A stretch of 64,000 nucleotides of DNA, taken from Lederbergia citri. GTDB lineage: Bacteria > Bacillota > Bacilli > Bacillales > Bacillaceae_C. The position numbers and the translations under genes are program-made. This document shows, one piece after another, positions 16,975 to 26,807 of the stretch. The number at the start of each line of letters is the position of its first letter. Position 1 is the stretch's first letter. The notes below the pieces were generated by a model that worked only from the letters and a program-made list of their open reading frames with translations, made no database searches and was not told the origin of the DNA. The DNA lies in the NCBI RefSeq assembly GCF_018343625.1, contig NZ_JAGYPG010000002.1, positions 1,495,370-1,559,369 of the forward strand, in the 5' to 3' direction.

Positions 16975-17706
16975 TTAATCGAGAGCGACCATTTTTTTAT
17001 CTATTATTAGTTTCATTGATTGCTTATTAAGCTTATCTTTTATACGAATACATTTATTTAAGTGTAAAAAAATATGTCTAGTCGCAGGCATCAAAATTAT
17101 ACCTGCAATCGTTTTTTTGCTCCAGTATTCTGCTAACCATTTAGAATGTTGCATAACTGCATTTTCATCAAATAATCGTTTTATTCTTTTTTGTTCAACC
17201 TTTGTCTTAAATTGTCCAGGTATCAATGAGGAAATGACTTTTTGTGTTTGCCTGCCGACAGCTGCTCTATATGCTAATAAAGAATCCATATCAATTCTTG
17301 AGCTCAATTCAGCAATGTCCCCTTCAGGCATATCATTACCAGAATGAGCAAAAGCAATATTCATTTTTTCAAGCCAATTTGCAGTATAAAGAACTTGTTG
17401 ATCATCATTCACTAAAATATTCATCGTCATATCTTCAATCCGAGCAATATGCCATAAATGCCAGGCAATTGAATTTTTTGTATCAGGATTTGGTACTGGG
17501 TATTGTCTAAATGTTGTTTGATCCAAGTTTTTCATTACTTCATCTTCCAATGTTACCTGAACCTTTTGACCGATAGAGGAGGAGTGCAGCAAAGAATGCT
17601 GAAATAAAAATAATTGAACTATTTGGGAATGTTCCTCAGTCTTTAATATGATTTCTTTTAATTTTTTGTGGTTTTCATTCCATTTCCTTCGTTGTTCCAT
17701 ATCCAT
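16975..17706 (-). CDS. DinB-like metal-binding protein
   Basis: 243 residues. IAWHLWHIARIEDMTMN in the first half and TRHIFLHLNKC near the end supply histidines at the positions used for metal binding in the DinB/YfiT four-helix-bundle superfamily. That family includes mycothiol- and bacillithiol-dependent transferases and damage-inducible proteins of unknown activity. The protein is longer than the usual 150-180 residues, with an N-terminal coil of about 50 residues and a basic C-terminal tail. The start is ATG 17706 (or 17700), with TTAGGAGTG upstream. It is monocistronic, and a substrate cannot be assigned. Confidence 0.6.
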   Translation of the reverse strand: MDMEQRRKWNENHKKLKEIILKTEEHSQIVQLFLFQHSLLHSSSIGQKVQVTLEDEVMKNLDQTTFRQYPVPNPDTKNSIAWHLWHIARIEDMTMNILVNDDQQVLYTANWLEKMNIAFAHSGNDMPEGDIAELSSRIDMDSLLAYRAAVGRQTQKVISSLIPGQFKTKVEQKRIKRLFDENAVMQHSKWLAEYWSKKTIAGIILMPATRHIFLHLNKCIRIKDKLNKQSMKLIIDKKMVALD

Positions 17707-17826
17707 ACAATATACACTCCTAATATGTTATATATTAATATTCGAATATGTCTTTTTTAAATCCTTCTTTCCATTTAATAAAATTCCTGTTTACTTTACT
17801 TATATAGAAAATAAAATGCTAAATAA

Positions 17827-17865
17827 AAAAGCAGTCTATTTCATACATGAATATAGACTGCTTTT
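17827..17865 (-). terminator. Intrinsic terminator of dnaC
   Basis: AAAAGCAGTCTAT (17827-17839) pairs with ATAGACTGCTTTT (17853-17865); leftward, the run continues as TTTTTTATTT. Confidence 0.85.
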
Positions 17866-17904
17866 CGGCTATTTAGTTCATTTTAAAAGAGGTGTTCACC
17901 CTAT

Positions 17905-19269
17905 CTATGCTCCCGAAGGAACGGCTGAATCGTCAAACCTGCGTTCTAGGTTGACGAATTTGTTGTATTCTTTTACGAAGGCAAGCTGGACTGTTCCAAC
18001 TGGGCCGTTACGTTGCTTAGCGATAATAATTTCAATGATGTTTTTGTTTTCGGATTCATGGTCGTAGTAATCGTCGCGGTATAAAAAGGCAACGATGTCG
18101 GCGTCCTGCTCGATACTTCCCGATTCCCTTATGTCTGACATCATTGGCCGCTTATCTTGGCGTTGCTCCACCCCACGTGAGAGCTGAGAAAGTGCGATAA
18201 CCGGGACCTGCAGTTCACGGGCAAGTGCTTTTAGTGACCTAGATATCTCAGATACTTCTTGCTGACGGTTTTCACTAGAACGACCACTCCCCTGAATGAG
18301 CTGCAAATAATCAATTAAAATCATTCCAAGTCCGTGTTCTTGTTTCAAGCGACGACATTTTGAACGGATCTCACTAATACGAACCCCAGGAGTATCGTCG
18401 ATGTAAATTCCAGAGTTTGATAAACTCCCCATTGCCATCGTAAGCTTGCGCCAATCTTCATCTGTTAAAGCACCTGTCCGTAAATTTTGGGCATTTATAT
18501 TCCCTTCGGCACAGAGCATCCTCATGACGAGCTGTTCTGCTCCCATTTCGAGACTAAAAATAGCGACATTCTCGCCCGTTTTCGTACCAACGTTTTGAGC
18601 AATGTTGAGGGCAAAAGCGGTTTTACCAACTGATGGACGTGCTGCCACAATAATCAAATCATTGCGCTGGAATCCCGCAGTCATGCGATCAAGATCAGCA
18701 AAACCAGTAGGAATTCCAGTTACGTCTCCTTTTCTATTATGAAGAAGTTCGATATTATCATAGGTTTGAACGAGTACATCTTTAATATTTTTGAAGGCAC
18801 TGGAATTTTTCTTCTGTGCGACTTCCATAATATGCTTTTCCGCTTCATCCAGAACAGCTTCTACTTCATCTTCGCGGCTATATCCATCTGTTACTATATT
18901 CGTAGCGGTTCGAATTAATCTGCGCAATAATGACTTTTCTTCGACGATACGAGCATAGTAACCGATATTCGCTGCAGTTGGAACGGAAACAGCAATCTCA
19001 CTCAAATAGGAGACCCCGCCTACATCCTCCAACATTTTTGAAGCAGCCAGTTCCTCTGTAACAGTGATTAAATCTATCGCCTTTCCCGTTTCACTTAGTT
19101 TCAGCATAACGTCGAATATCTTTTGGTGGGAACTTCGGTAAAAATCCTCTGGAAGCAAGATTTCCGACGCTAGTATTAATGAAGTGGGCTCTAAAAAAAT
19201 CGCCCCGATTACAGCTTGCTCAGCTTCAATATTTTGCGGTGGCGTTCGATCTGAAAAATCAGCATTCAT
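17905..19269 (-). CDS. dnaC: Replicative DNA helicase (DnaB homologue)
   Basis: 454 residues, the same length as B. subtilis DnaC. The N-terminal helical collar domain begins TPPQNIEAEQAVIG. The RecA-like motor has Walker A ARPSVGKTAFAL, Walker B MILIDYLQLI and the arginine-finger region SREL/SLKALARELQVPV. The start is ATG 19269 with AAGGTGAG upstream. It is hexameric, loaded at oriC by the DnaB/DnaD/DnaI system, and unwinds at the fork. It is the last gene of the conserved gdpP-rplI-dnaC group but is separated from rplI by its own terminator. Confidence 0.95.
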   Translation of the reverse strand: MNADFSDRTPPQNIEAEQAVIGAIFLEPTSLILASEILLPEDFYRSSHQKIFDVMLKLSETGKAIDLITVTEELAASKMLEDVGGVSYLSEIAVSVPTAANIGYYARIVEEKSLLRRLIRTATNIVTDGYSREDEVEAVLDEAEKHIMEVAQKKNSSAFKNIKDVLVQTYDNIELLHNRKGDVTGIPTGFADLDRMTAGFQRNDLIIVAARPSVGKTAFALNIAQNVGTKTGENVAIFSLEMGAEQLVMRMLCAEGNINAQNLRTGALTDEDWRKLTMAMGSLSNSGIYIDDTPGVRISEIRSKCRRLKQEHGLGMILIDYLQLIQGSGRSSENRQQEVSEISRSLKALARELQVPVIALSQLSRGVEQRQDKRPMMSDIRESGSIEQDADIVAFLYRDDYYDHESENKNIIEIIIAKQRNGPVGTVQLAFVKEYNKFVNLERRFDDSAVPSGA

Positions 19270-19304
19270 AGTACTCACCTTCCACGAATCAATCACAATG
19301 ATAT

Positions 19305-19341
19305 AAAAAATGTGACCGGTCAAAACCGCATCACATTTTTT
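19305..19341 (-). terminator. Intrinsic terminator after rplI
   Basis: AAAAAATGTGA (19305-19315) pairs with TCACATTTTTT (19331-19341); the leftward T-run is within the stem's end. The hairpin lies between rplI and dnaC, so dnaC may rely on readthrough or its own promoter. Confidence 0.75.
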
Positions 19342-19388
19342 GTCTATTTCTATTCTATCATGAAACATCTATTGAAAGTATGGTAATT

Positions 19389-19838
19389 TTAGTTTTCTTC
19401 TTTTACATGGACATCTACAGTTGCAACGACTTCATTATGGAGCTTCACAGGAACTTTCGTTACGCCTAGTGTACGAATCGCGTCTTCTAAACCAATTTTT
19501 CGTTTATCAATTTTAATATTGTGTGACTTTTTTAATTCATCAGCAATTTGTTTGCTCGTAATCGATCCAAATAGACGTCCACCTTCACCTGATTTTGCTT
19601 TTAATTCAACTGTTAGTTTTTCAAGCATTTCCTTTAATTTCTTAGCTTCCGCTAATTCTTCACTCGCTTGCTGCTCTTCTTTTTTCTTTTGGTTATCTAA
19701 ATTTTTCATATTCCCGGATGTTGCCTCTATTGCCAAACCTTGTTTAATTAGAAAGTTATGAGCATAACCATCTGCTACATTTTTAACTTCCCCTTTTTTT
19801 CCTTTACCTTTAACGTCTTTCAAGAAAATAACCTTCAT
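19389..19838 (-). CDS. rplI: 50S ribosomal protein bL9
   Basis: 149 residues, typical length. [20 protein letters not shown] at the start and [14 protein letters not shown] are family signatures; the two RNA-binding domains are joined by a long helix rich in Lys and Glu. It overlaps the end of gdpP by 4 nt, implying coupled translation. Confidence 0.97.
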   Translation of the reverse strand: MKVIFLKDVKGKGKKGEVKNVADGYAHNFLIKQGLAIEATSGNMKNLDNQKKKEEQQASEELAEAKKLKEMLEKLTVELKAKSGEGGRLFGSITSKQIADELKKSHNIKIDKRKIGLEDAIRTLGVTKVPVKLHNEVVATVDVHVKEEN

Positions 19839-21817
19839 GATTCTTGGCTCCCTTCCAAATAATCATCTATTGCTTGTTTCAATTTTAACTCGACTTCAAC
19901 GATATTGATATCATGGAGTTGCACTGCTGCATTCGATAAGTGTCCTCCGCCGCCGAGTGCCTCCATTATGATTTGCACATTGATTTCTCCTAAAGATCGA
20001 GCGCTAATGCCAACTTCATCTGGTCCCCGTTTTGAAATGACAAACGAGGCGGAAACTCCATCCATCGTGAGTAAAGTATCAGCTGCTTGGGCGATGACGA
20101 CTGGATCATAAACTTCATCATCCGTTCCACTCGCTATCGCAATCCCTTTAGAATAGAACTCAGCCGTTTCAATTAATTTTGATCGTTTTATATACGTATC
20201 CATATCTTCTTTTAAAAACTTTTGAACTAATATCGTATCTGCACCTTGGGCCCTTAAATAGGAAGCTGCATCAAAAGTACGGGATCCTGTCCGGAGCGTA
20301 AAACTTTTCGTATCGACTATAATACCAGACAATAACGCTGTTGCTTCTATCGTGTTGATTGGGCTCGCCTTATCCCCTTTTGGCTGGTACTCAAGGAGTT
20401 CTGTCACTAATTCAGCAGTCGATGATGCATATGGTTCCATATAGACTAAAAGCGGTTTTTTAATAAAATCTTCGCTACGACGATGATGGTCAATCACAAC
20501 GATTCGTTCTGTTTTATTCAACAGTTTATCTTCAATCACTAGAGCAGGTTTATGTGTGTCGACAACAACGAGTAGCGTGCGGTCTGTAACCAGTTCCATC
20601 GCTTCATCCGGAGTAATAAAACGGGAATGAAGATCAGGATAGGAACTTGTTTCTTCGATAAGGCGCTTCACTCCTGTATCAATCTCTGAAGCATCGATAA
20701 CAATAAAACCTTCTCGATTATTCAATTCTGCGGCTTTCCGAATTCCAATAGAGGCTCCGATCGCATCCATATCCGGATATTTATGCCCCATGACAATTAC
20801 TTTATCACTTTCTACTATTAATTCCTTCAAAGCGTGGGAAATGACTCGTGCACGCACCCTCGTTCTCTTTTCCATTGGATTTGTTTTTCCACCAAAGAAC
20901 TTTAATTTTCCATTAGGCAATTTAATTGCGACTTGGTCACCACCCCGCCCTAACGCTAAATCAAGGCTAGATTGTGCTTGGACACCTAGGTCTGGCAGAG
21001 GCATATCCCCTATTCCCACACCGATACTTAAAGTAAGAGGGACATTTTGCTTCGCTGTTTCTTCCCTAACTACATCTAATATTGAAAATTTATCATTTTC
21101 CAAGTCATGGTATATTTTTTCATTTAGCAATATGACAAACCGATCCGAAGATGTTCTTTTTAGAAAAATACCATGCTCAATAGCCCAATTATTCAAAAGC
21201 GATGTAACTGTGCTGTTTAATCCACTTTTCGTCTGATCGTCCATCCCTTGAGTAGCATCATCATAATTATCCAGAAAGATAATGGCAATGACATTTCGTT
21301 CCGATTCATATCTTTCAACTGTCTCCATTTGGTTAGTTACATCGAAAAAGTATAGTAATTTCTCTTCCAACTTAAGCTCGACACGAAACTTTCTATCGTC
21401 AATCGTTACGATTTCGCTCTCTAATTCTTGCTTGATTAATGGAATAATTTGTTCCCCTATTTCATAGAGTGACTTACCAACGAGAGTATTTTCCTGAAAA
21501 CAAGCTGCCATATATGGATTTGACCATTCAACGATAAAATCATCATTTATAAGCATAATTCCAATCGGCATTTCCATTAAAGCCTCTTCACCGACTTTTT
21601 TTACTCTATATGAAAGGGTCGAAATATACTCCTCCGTGTCCTTGACCGTATCTTTTTCTCCTCGGACAGCTGCATAAAATAATGCAAAGAGCAGTAAAAT
21701 GCCAATCAACGCTACCCAAAAATATTGAAATGCCGTTAAGACTAGTAGGATAGTCGAAATCACTACAATGCCATATAACGGGTAACGTGATTTACCACCC
21801 TTTAAATATGAAGGCAT
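19835..21817 (-). CDS. gdpP: c-di-AMP phosphodiesterase GdpP
   Basis: 660 residues. Two N-terminal membrane helices (about residues 12-50) are followed by a PAS-like domain ([20 protein letters not shown]), a degenerate GGDEF domain, and a DHH/DHHA1 phosphodiesterase module ([42 protein letters not shown]). The DHH residues expected to bind Mn are present. It degrades cyclic di-AMP to pApA and so influences potassium homeostasis, wall stress and beta-lactam tolerance. The gene order yybS-gdpP-rplI-dnaC is conserved in Bacillus. Confidence 0.95.
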   Translation of the reverse strand: MPSYLKGGKSRYPLYGIVVISTILLVLTAFQYFWVALIGILLLFALFYAAVRGEKDTVKDTEEYISTLSYRVKKVGEEALMEMPIGIMLINDDFIVEWSNPYMAACFQENTLVGKSLYEIGEQIIPLIKQELESEIVTIDDRKFRVELKLEEKLLYFFDVTNQMETVERYESERNVIAIIFLDNYDDATQGMDDQTKSGLNSTVTSLLNNWAIEHGIFLKRTSSDRFVILLNEKIYHDLENDKFSILDVVREETAKQNVPLTLSIGVGIGDMPLPDLGVQAQSSLDLALGRGGDQVAIKLPNGKLKFFGGKTNPMEKRTRVRARVISHALKELIVESDKVIVMGHKYPDMDAIGASIGIRKAAELNNREGFIVIDASEIDTGVKRLIEETSSYPDLHSRFITPDEAMELVTDRTLLVVVDTHKPALVIEDKLLNKTERIVVIDHHRRSEDFIKKPLLVYMEPYASSTAELVTELLEYQPKGDKASPINTIEATALLSGIIVDTKSFTLRTGSRTFDAASYLRAQGADTILVQKFLKEDMDTYIKRSKLIETAEFYSKGIAIASGTDDEVYDPVVIAQAADTLLTMDGVSASFVISKRGPDEVGISARSLGEINVQIIMEALGGGGHLSNAAVQLHDINIVEVELKLKQAIDDYLEGSQES

Positions 21818-21976
21818 TCACTCAGCTCCTTTATCAGAAAAGCTTATGCACCTTAGTTTGTTGCGATAAAGGACTCATGGCAAGATACAAGCCAATGTTC
21901 ACTTACACAAAAAGGTCGACAGGCGCTTTAGCTAGACAACTTAATCTGACTCAATTAGGAATTAATTTTTCAAATA

Positions 21977-22918
21977 CTACTTATTATTATTTATTCGTTC
22001 TCTTAAATCAAAGCCTATATCAATTATACCTAAGACCCGTACAATTGAAAGGAAGAAAGGAAGAAAAAACGTTAATACTACAGCTAAAATTGGAATAGCG
22101 ATGGACCACTTTTTCATATGACAATAGAAAAAAACAAAAGATAATCCTTGCAGTACTAAAAGTGTCTGTAAGATAAGACCAGCATTGACAACCGCCATAT
22201 GCAAATAAGAATCTGTTTCAATCTTAAATATTAGTGAAATGATGAGCACCAATAAATATAGCCAAAGAATATTTTTTGGGAATTTCAATCGACGAAATGG
22301 CTGAAACTTTGGAACGTCTATTCCTAATCTTTTAATGATCGGGAAATTTACAGCCATAATGATGATGACACTGATAAAAGCTGTACCAATCAATAATGTA
22401 GGCAGCATAGATATCATTAAGTTGACCATATCGTTTAATTGCTCTTGAAATTCTACCGGCGGTGACATCCCCATCATGTTCAAAGTGTCTGTATATTGAT
22501 CGATGGACGTTTGAAACATATTTTTAAGTTCTTCCATAAAATTAATGTTTAAAAACATTGCCGTCACAATAAAGATCAATATGATATTTGCTATAAATAC
22601 GATGCTGGATGATATGTAAATAATTTGTTTGCTTTCTTTCGCTCTAATGCCATATCCCATCATTAAACCCGTTGTTCCAAACAAAAATGCAATAGGAAGG
22701 GCTAGATAAGATCCAATTATAAAAGATATCATCATCGCTGCAATGATGAAGATAATGGAATGCTTCACTGAATATTTTGCGCTATACAGAAGGAAGGGCA
22801 AAATAAAAAACAAGTATATTACAATTGTTGAAAAAGGAATAAAGATCGCTAATAGCAGCATTATTGTATATAGGGCTAACAATAATGCCCCTTCTGTCAG
22901 CGTTTTTGTATTGTTCAC
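21977..22918 (-). CDS. yybS: YybS-family membrane protein (DUF2232)
   Basis: 313 residues with about eight hydrophobic helices and little else; KTLTEGALLLALYTIMLL is the usual N-terminus of YybS. The start is GTG 22918, with GAGG 7 nt upstream; an earlier GTG at 22942 has no ribosome-binding site. The family is distantly like ECF-type S components, but its substrate is unknown. It is followed by gdpP after a gap of about 160 nt that contains a small fragment of the dispersed GGCGC repeat (AGGCGCTTTAGCTAGAC near 21920). Confidence 0.8.
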   Translation of the reverse strand: MNNTKTLTEGALLLALYTIMLLLAIFIPFSTIVIYLFFILPFLLYSAKYSVKHSIIFIIAAMMISFIIGSYLALPIAFLFGTTGLMMGYGIRAKESKQIIYISSSIVFIANIILIFIVTAMFLNINFMEELKNMFQTSIDQYTDTLNMMGMSPPVEFQEQLNDMVNLMISMLPTLLIGTAFISVIIIMAVNFPIIKRLGIDVPKFQPFRRLKFPKNILWLYLLVLIISLIFKIETDSYLHMAVVNAGLILQTLLVLQGLSFVFFYCHMKKWSIAIPILAVVLTFFLPFFLSIVRVLGIIDIGFDLRERINNNK

Positions 22919-23139
22919 TCTCCCACCTCGTCTTGTGAACACATATTTTGTTCACGCTCCATTTTAAAAAACTGTATTCTTCTATTTTAACGGTGAATGG
23001 TGTATCATTCAACTTTACTGTTACCATTATAACTGAAACCCTAAAAGAAAAAAGGCCCCCATTCCTGACACACACTTTTGTAAAAGTATGTGTCAAGCTT
23101 TGGATAGCCTTTATTTCATAAAGTCTATGATCAGACCCA

Positions 23140-23388
<249 letters not shown>

Positions 23389-23397
23389 CTATCATTT

Positions 23398-23904
23398 TTA
23401 GAATGGAAGATCGTCATCCGAAATGTCAATTGGTTGTCCATCATTCGAGAATGGATCTTCGTTTGCTCGGGTAAAGTTTTGGTTACTGCGCTGATTCTGA
23501 TTTTGCCCGTACGGTTGGTATTGGTCATTTTGGTCGCCACCATATTGGTTGCCAGCAAAGTCACCACGACCTTGTGAAGAAGAATTTCTAGGTTCAAGGA
23601 ATTGAACAGAATCTGCAAGCACTTCGGTCACATATACACGTTTACCATCCTGCCCATCGTAGTTGCGAGTCTGGATGCGGCCATCAACACCAGCTAAACT
23701 TCCTTTTTTCAAGTAATTAGCAACATTTTCCGCGGGCTTTCTCCAAATCACACAGTTAATGAAGTCGGCTTCCCGCTCCCCCTGTTGATTCGTAAAAGTA
23801 CGGTTAACAGCCAATGTAAAAGTTGCGACTGGCACTCCATTTGGAGTATAGCGCAAATCCGGATCTTTTGTTAAACGCCCCACTAATACAACTCGGTTCA
23901 TCAT
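23398..23904 (-). CDS. ssb: Single-stranded DNA-binding protein
   Basis: 168 residues. OB-fold residues 1-105 ([20 protein letters not shown]) are followed by a Gly/Asn/Gln-rich flexible linker and the acidic tip DISDDDLPF that recruits partner proteins. The start is taken as ATG 23904, 9 nt after GAGG, by analogy with B. subtilis SsbA; a TTG at 23913 is in frame but overlaps the ribosome-binding site. Its leader contains a parS site. Confidence 0.95.
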   Translation of the reverse strand: MMNRVVLVGRLTKDPDLRYTPNGVPVATFTLAVNRTFTNQQGEREADFINCVIWRKPAENVANYLKKGSLAGVDGRIQTRNYDGQDGKRVYVTEVLADSVQFLEPRNSSSQGRGDFAGNQYGGDQNDQYQPYGQNQNQRSNQNFTRANEDPFSNDGQPIDISDDDLPF

Positions 23905-23940
23905 CAGAATCAACCTCTTCCCGTTTACTTCTTTATAAAA

Positions 23941-23956
23941 TGTTTCACGTGGAACA
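23941..23956. promoter_or_regulatory. parS: parS centromere site between rpsF and ssb
   Basis: TGTTTCACGTGGAACA is the exact reverse complement of TGTTCCACGTGAAACA, an established Spo0J/ParB recognition sequence. Spo0J loads here, spreads and recruits Soj and condensin to segregate the origin. It lies about 24 kb from dnaA. Confidence 0.93.
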
Positions 23957-23964
23957 ATTAATTT

Positions 23965-24252
23965 TTATCTTTCATCTTTAACAACGATATGACGGATGAT
24001 ATCGTCACTGATTTTAGCAAGACGGTCGAATTCCTGAACAGCTTCAGGCTCTGCATTCGTATGGATTAAACGGTAGAAACCGTCACGGAAATCCTCAATT
24101 TCGTATGCAAGACGACGCTTACCCCAATCTTTTGATTCGATGATTTCTGCACCTTGTGAAGTTAGGATGTTGTTAAAACGCTCAACAACAGCTGCTTTCG
24201 CTTCCTCTTCAACGTTTGGGCGGATAATGTACATAATTTCGTACTTTCTCAT
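23965..24252 (-). CDS. rpsF: 30S ribosomal protein bS6
   Basis: 95 residues: [12 protein letters not shown] start, [20 protein letters not shown] in the middle. First gene of rpsF-ssb-rpsR. The start is ATG 24252 with AAGGAGGTGA upstream. bS6 pairs with bS18, and the pair probably represses this operon through the leader. Confidence 0.97.
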   Translation of the reverse strand: MRKYEIMYIIRPNVEEEAKAAVVERFNNILTSQGAEIIESKDWGKRRLAYEIEDFRDGFYRLIHTNAEPEAVQEFDRLAKISDDIIRHIVVKDER

Positions 24253-24357
24253 CGTTCAGTCACCTCCTTATGGTCTATGCGGCCCTTTATAAAGGGCAAG
24301 GAGCAATTTTCATTACTCACAATGTGTAAGTATACCATACAAAGCTTGATTGCGCAA
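24253..24357 (-). promoter_or_regulatory. rpsF promoter and probable S6:S18-binding leader
   Basis: On the minus strand TTGCGC (24352-24357) and TATACT (24329-24334) are 17 nt apart, giving a leader of about 70 nt. The leader holds the perfect hairpin GCCCTTTATAAAGGGC (24282-24297) directly followed by CGC, so a CCG triplet abuts the stem. A CCG next to a hairpin close to the rpsF ribosome-binding site is the hallmark of the autoregulatory S6:S18 motif, but the full consensus could not be checked. Confidence 0.5.
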
Positions 24358-24382
24358 TGTCTTGATCCACTTTTTCACCAAC

Positions 24383-24423
24383 ACACAAAACCCGGCAAAG
24401 GAAATTCCTCGCCGGGTTTGTGT
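24383..24423. terminator. Long inverted repeat in the rpsF / DUF378 interval
   Basis: ACACAAAACCCGGC (24383-24396) pairs with GCCGGGTTTGTGT (24411-24423) with one bulge, and the loop itself contains AGGAAATTCCT. Leftward it ends TTTTGTGTG, so it may terminate transcripts coming from the DUF378 gene. Nothing else was recognised in 24430-24637. Confidence 0.5.
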
Positions 24424-24637
24424 AAAACGGATCTCATACTATTGCTATCAGCGTATGCAGCTATCAACTAACAAGAGTCTTCACCCTTTTTGTATAGCTA
24501 TCGCACCTACGACTAGCAAATTTCTTTTCTCTACAATAATTCAACATCCATTCCACTTATAAGCGGAATCGAGTTTCTTTATCTAAATGGAAGTTTCTGA
24601 AATTTGCCTGTCGATAATCAAGTCGCATCCGCTTTTC

Positions 24638-24982
24638 TTATTTAAACTCTTCTTCTTCGTCTTCACTTTCATACGCATCTCTTGAAGGATTGTACAACCG
24701 TTCAAGATCTGGCTCTTCTGCAAACTCTGTTGCATACCTCGTATTGTTGTTTGTTCCTCTATTCCCTTCACTCGAACCTACATCGGCCGTCTTGGAATTA
24801 AATAGCAATCCAAGACAGATGATACCGCTTATTCCTACTAACGTAAAAATAAACCTTGCAAAACCGGAATCAGTTCCACCAAAAATGCTTCCGACTAAAT
24901 CATATCGAAATAAACCAACTAAGCCCCAGTTTATTGCACCAATAACAACTAAGGCTAATGCAATACGTCGCAATGTTTTCAC
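24638..24982 (-). CDS. DUF378 membrane protein with acidic tail
   Basis: 114 residues. The first 70 are the DUF378 fold: a basic start (KTLRRIALALVVIGAINWGL), the conserved NWGLVGLFRYDLVGSIFGG, and a second helix. The last 45 residues form an unusual hydrophilic tail ending in an EDEEEE run. Typical DUF378 proteins (for example YuzA) stop near 70-80 residues. The start is GTG 24982, with GGGGAG 6 nt upstream; an in-frame TTG at 25003 is less likely. Function unknown. Confidence 0.7.
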   Translation of the reverse strand: MKTLRRIALALVVIGAINWGLVGLFRYDLVGSIFGGTDSGFARFIFTLVGISGIICLGLLFNSKTADVGSSEGNRGTNNNTRYATEFAEEPDLERLYNPSRDAYESEDEEEEFK

Positions 24983-25108
24983 GAAGTACTCCCCTTTCTT
25001 CAAAAGTGCAAATCAATAGCAAATTTTTTGTATGCTAATGATTCAGTCCTATTATTTGAAGAAAGAGGAAATTTTATAACCCGAAAACATTGATTGTTAT
25101 ATTATTAC

Positions 25109-25132
25109 AAAAAAAGACACCCTTAAGGTGCC
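25109..25132 (-). terminator. Intrinsic terminator of ychF
   Basis: GGCACC and GGGTGTC form a stem around TTAA (25116-25132), followed leftward by seven T residues; it begins at the base after the stop codon. Confidence 0.88.
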
Positions 25133-26233
25133 TTATACATTAAATCGAAAATGGATGACGTCTCCATCTTTCACAAGATATTCTTTTCCTTCAAGTCTAA
25201 CCTTTCCGGCTTCACGGGCTGCTGTCATCGACCCTGCTGTGAGTAAGTCATCATAAGAAACGGTTTCGGCACGAATAAATCCTTTTTCAAAATCAGTATG
25301 GATAATTCCTGCACATTGCGGAGCCTTCATTCCTTTTTTAAATGTCCATGCACGAACTTCTTGGACGCCAGCTGTAAAATAAGTGGCTAACCCCAAGAGG
25401 TTATACGTAGCACGAATCAATTGATCGAGTCCTGACTCTTCAATCCCTAGCTCTTCTAAAAACATGGCTTTTTCATCGTCATCTAGTTCGGCAACTTCTT
25501 CTTCAATTTTTGCGCACACAACGATGACTTGGGAATTTTCTTTTTCTGCATATTCAAGAACTCTTTTTACATATTCATTGCCGGATGGATCTGCTACATC
25601 CTCGTCTCCAACATTTGCTGCATATAAAACTTGCTTACTTGTTAGTAAATGCAAACCTTTTACGATTTTCATTTGTTCTTCTGTAAATTCAATCGATCGT
25701 GCTGGTTGATCTGCTTCGAACGTTTCCTTCAACTTTGCCAATACTTCATACTCAAACATCGCATCTTTGTCTTTTTGTCTTGCCATTTTTTCTACACGGC
25801 CAATGCGCTTATCAACCGATTCTAAGTCGGCAAGGACTAGCTCCAAATTGATTGTTTCAATATCATCAATCGGATCGACTTTTCCCGATACGTGAGTTAT
25901 ATCATCGCTTGCAAAACAGCGAACAACATGCACTATAGCATCTACCTGACGGATATGGGATAGAAACTTATTCCCAAGTCCTTCACCTTTACTAGCTCCT
26001 TTTACAATCCCTGCAATATCAGTAAATTCAAAAGCAGTAGGAACGGTTTTTTTAGGCTGTACTAGTTCAGTTAATTTTTGAAGTCTATGATCAGGCACTT
26101 CTACGATTCCAACATTCGGATCTATTGTACAAAACGGATAGTTGGCAGCTTCTGCCCCCGCTTTAGTAATTGCATTAAATAATGTAGATTTACCTACATT
26201 GGGCAACCCTACAATTCCTGCTGTAAGAGCCAT
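25133..26233 (-). CDS. ychF: Redox-regulated ribosome-binding ATPase YchF
   Basis: 366 residues, the same length as B. subtilis YyaF. It is an OBG-family P-loop protein: G1 GIVGLPNVGKSTLFNAIT, G3 DIAGIVKGASKGEGLGNKF, then a helical hairpin and a C-terminal TGS-like domain (CAGIIHTDFEKGFIRAETV). The G4 motif is degenerate (NVGDED in place of NKxD), consistent with ATP rather than GTP use in this family. The start is ATG 26233 after GAGGAG. It binds the ribosome and is linked to oxidative stress responses. Confidence 0.93.
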   Translation of the reverse strand: MALTAGIVGLPNVGKSTLFNAITKAGAEAANYPFCTIDPNVGIVEVPDHRLQKLTELVQPKKTVPTAFEFTDIAGIVKGASKGEGLGNKFLSHIRQVDAIVHVVRCFASDDITHVSGKVDPIDDIETINLELVLADLESVDKRIGRVEKMARQKDKDAMFEYEVLAKLKETFEADQPARSIEFTEEQMKIVKGLHLLTSKQVLYAANVGDEDVADPSGNEYVKRVLEYAEKENSQVIVVCAKIEEEVAELDDDEKAMFLEELGIEESGLDQLIRATYNLLGLATYFTAGVQEVRAWTFKKGMKAPQCAGIIHTDFEKGFIRAETVSYDDLLTAGSMTAAREAGKVRLEGKEYLVKDGDVIHFRFNV

Positions 26234-26290
26234 TTTGGTCACTCCTCTTCCGGGTTATTTCCTTTATTAACACGTTTTTTCTCCTTCACA

Positions 26291-26319
26291 ATTATAGTGA
26301 TTATATTAAGAAAAAACAA
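26291..26319 (-). promoter_or_regulatory. SigA-type promoter of ychF
   Basis: On the minus strand TTGTTT (26314-26319) and a perfect TATAAT (26291-26296) are 17 nt apart, with a start near 26284, about 50 nt before the coding region. Confidence 0.65.
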
Positions 26320-26384
26320 CTTAACTTTACCTTTAACGATAAATATTGCGCTGAATCCTAAAATTTTCAGATAATATTACATTT

Positions 26385-26413
26385 AAAAAGCATGAGAGTT
26401 ATTCCTCATGCTT
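26385..26413 (-). terminator. Intrinsic terminator of the DUF951 gene
   Basis: AAGCATGAG (26388-26396) pairs with CTCATGCTT (26405-26413), followed leftward by TTTTT. It overlaps the last codons of the gene. Confidence 0.8.
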
Positions 26414-26596
26414 CTCTAATATTTTTTTTATTTTTCTTGCAAACTCTCTCCGCGGCAACATAACACTGTGGCCACAGCCTTCACATTTAATGCGAATATC
26501 CATCCCCATGCGAATGATCTTCCAACGGTTTGTCCCACATGGGTGCTGTTTTTTCATTTCTACTATGTCATTAAGATTAAATTCTTTTTTTTCCAA
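26399..26596 (-). CDS. yyzM: DUF951 small zinc-ribbon-like protein
   Basis: 65 residues: DIVEMKKQHPCGTNRWKIIR, then IKCEGCGHSVMLPR. Three cysteines plus one His suggest a small metal site. DUF951 genes sit beside ychF in many Firmicutes, as here; function unknown. The start is TTG 26596, 8 nt after AGGAGG; an ATG inside the spacer is out of frame. Confidence 0.8.
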   Translation of the reverse strand: MEKKEFNLNDIVEMKKQHPCGTNRWKIIRMGMDIRIKCEGCGHSVMLPRREFARKIKKILEKHEE

Positions 26597-26807
26597 AGTT
26601 CATTCCTCCTGAAGATTCCATCATATTCTCCACGATTCACTTTTTCTAAAATCATTTTACCAATAAAATGTTGATTTTCATAGGCAGTTATTGGATTTTA
26701 CAATTTCTTATGTATAGAAATGAAAATTCCTCCGTATAATGGGTAAAGAAAAGAAAAGCGGAAGGCGATGTGAATTCTTTTCATTCGAAGGAAAGGAGCG
26801 ATAATAG

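Noticed and set aside
18165..18182. parS-like CCCCACGTGAGAG in dnaC
   Set aside because: Only the CACGTG core matches; flanks differ from the Spo0J consensus at most positions.
26243..26265. Noc-binding site near TTCCGGGTTATTTCC
   Set aside because: Lacks the CCCGGG palindrome centre of ATTTCCCGGGAAAT.
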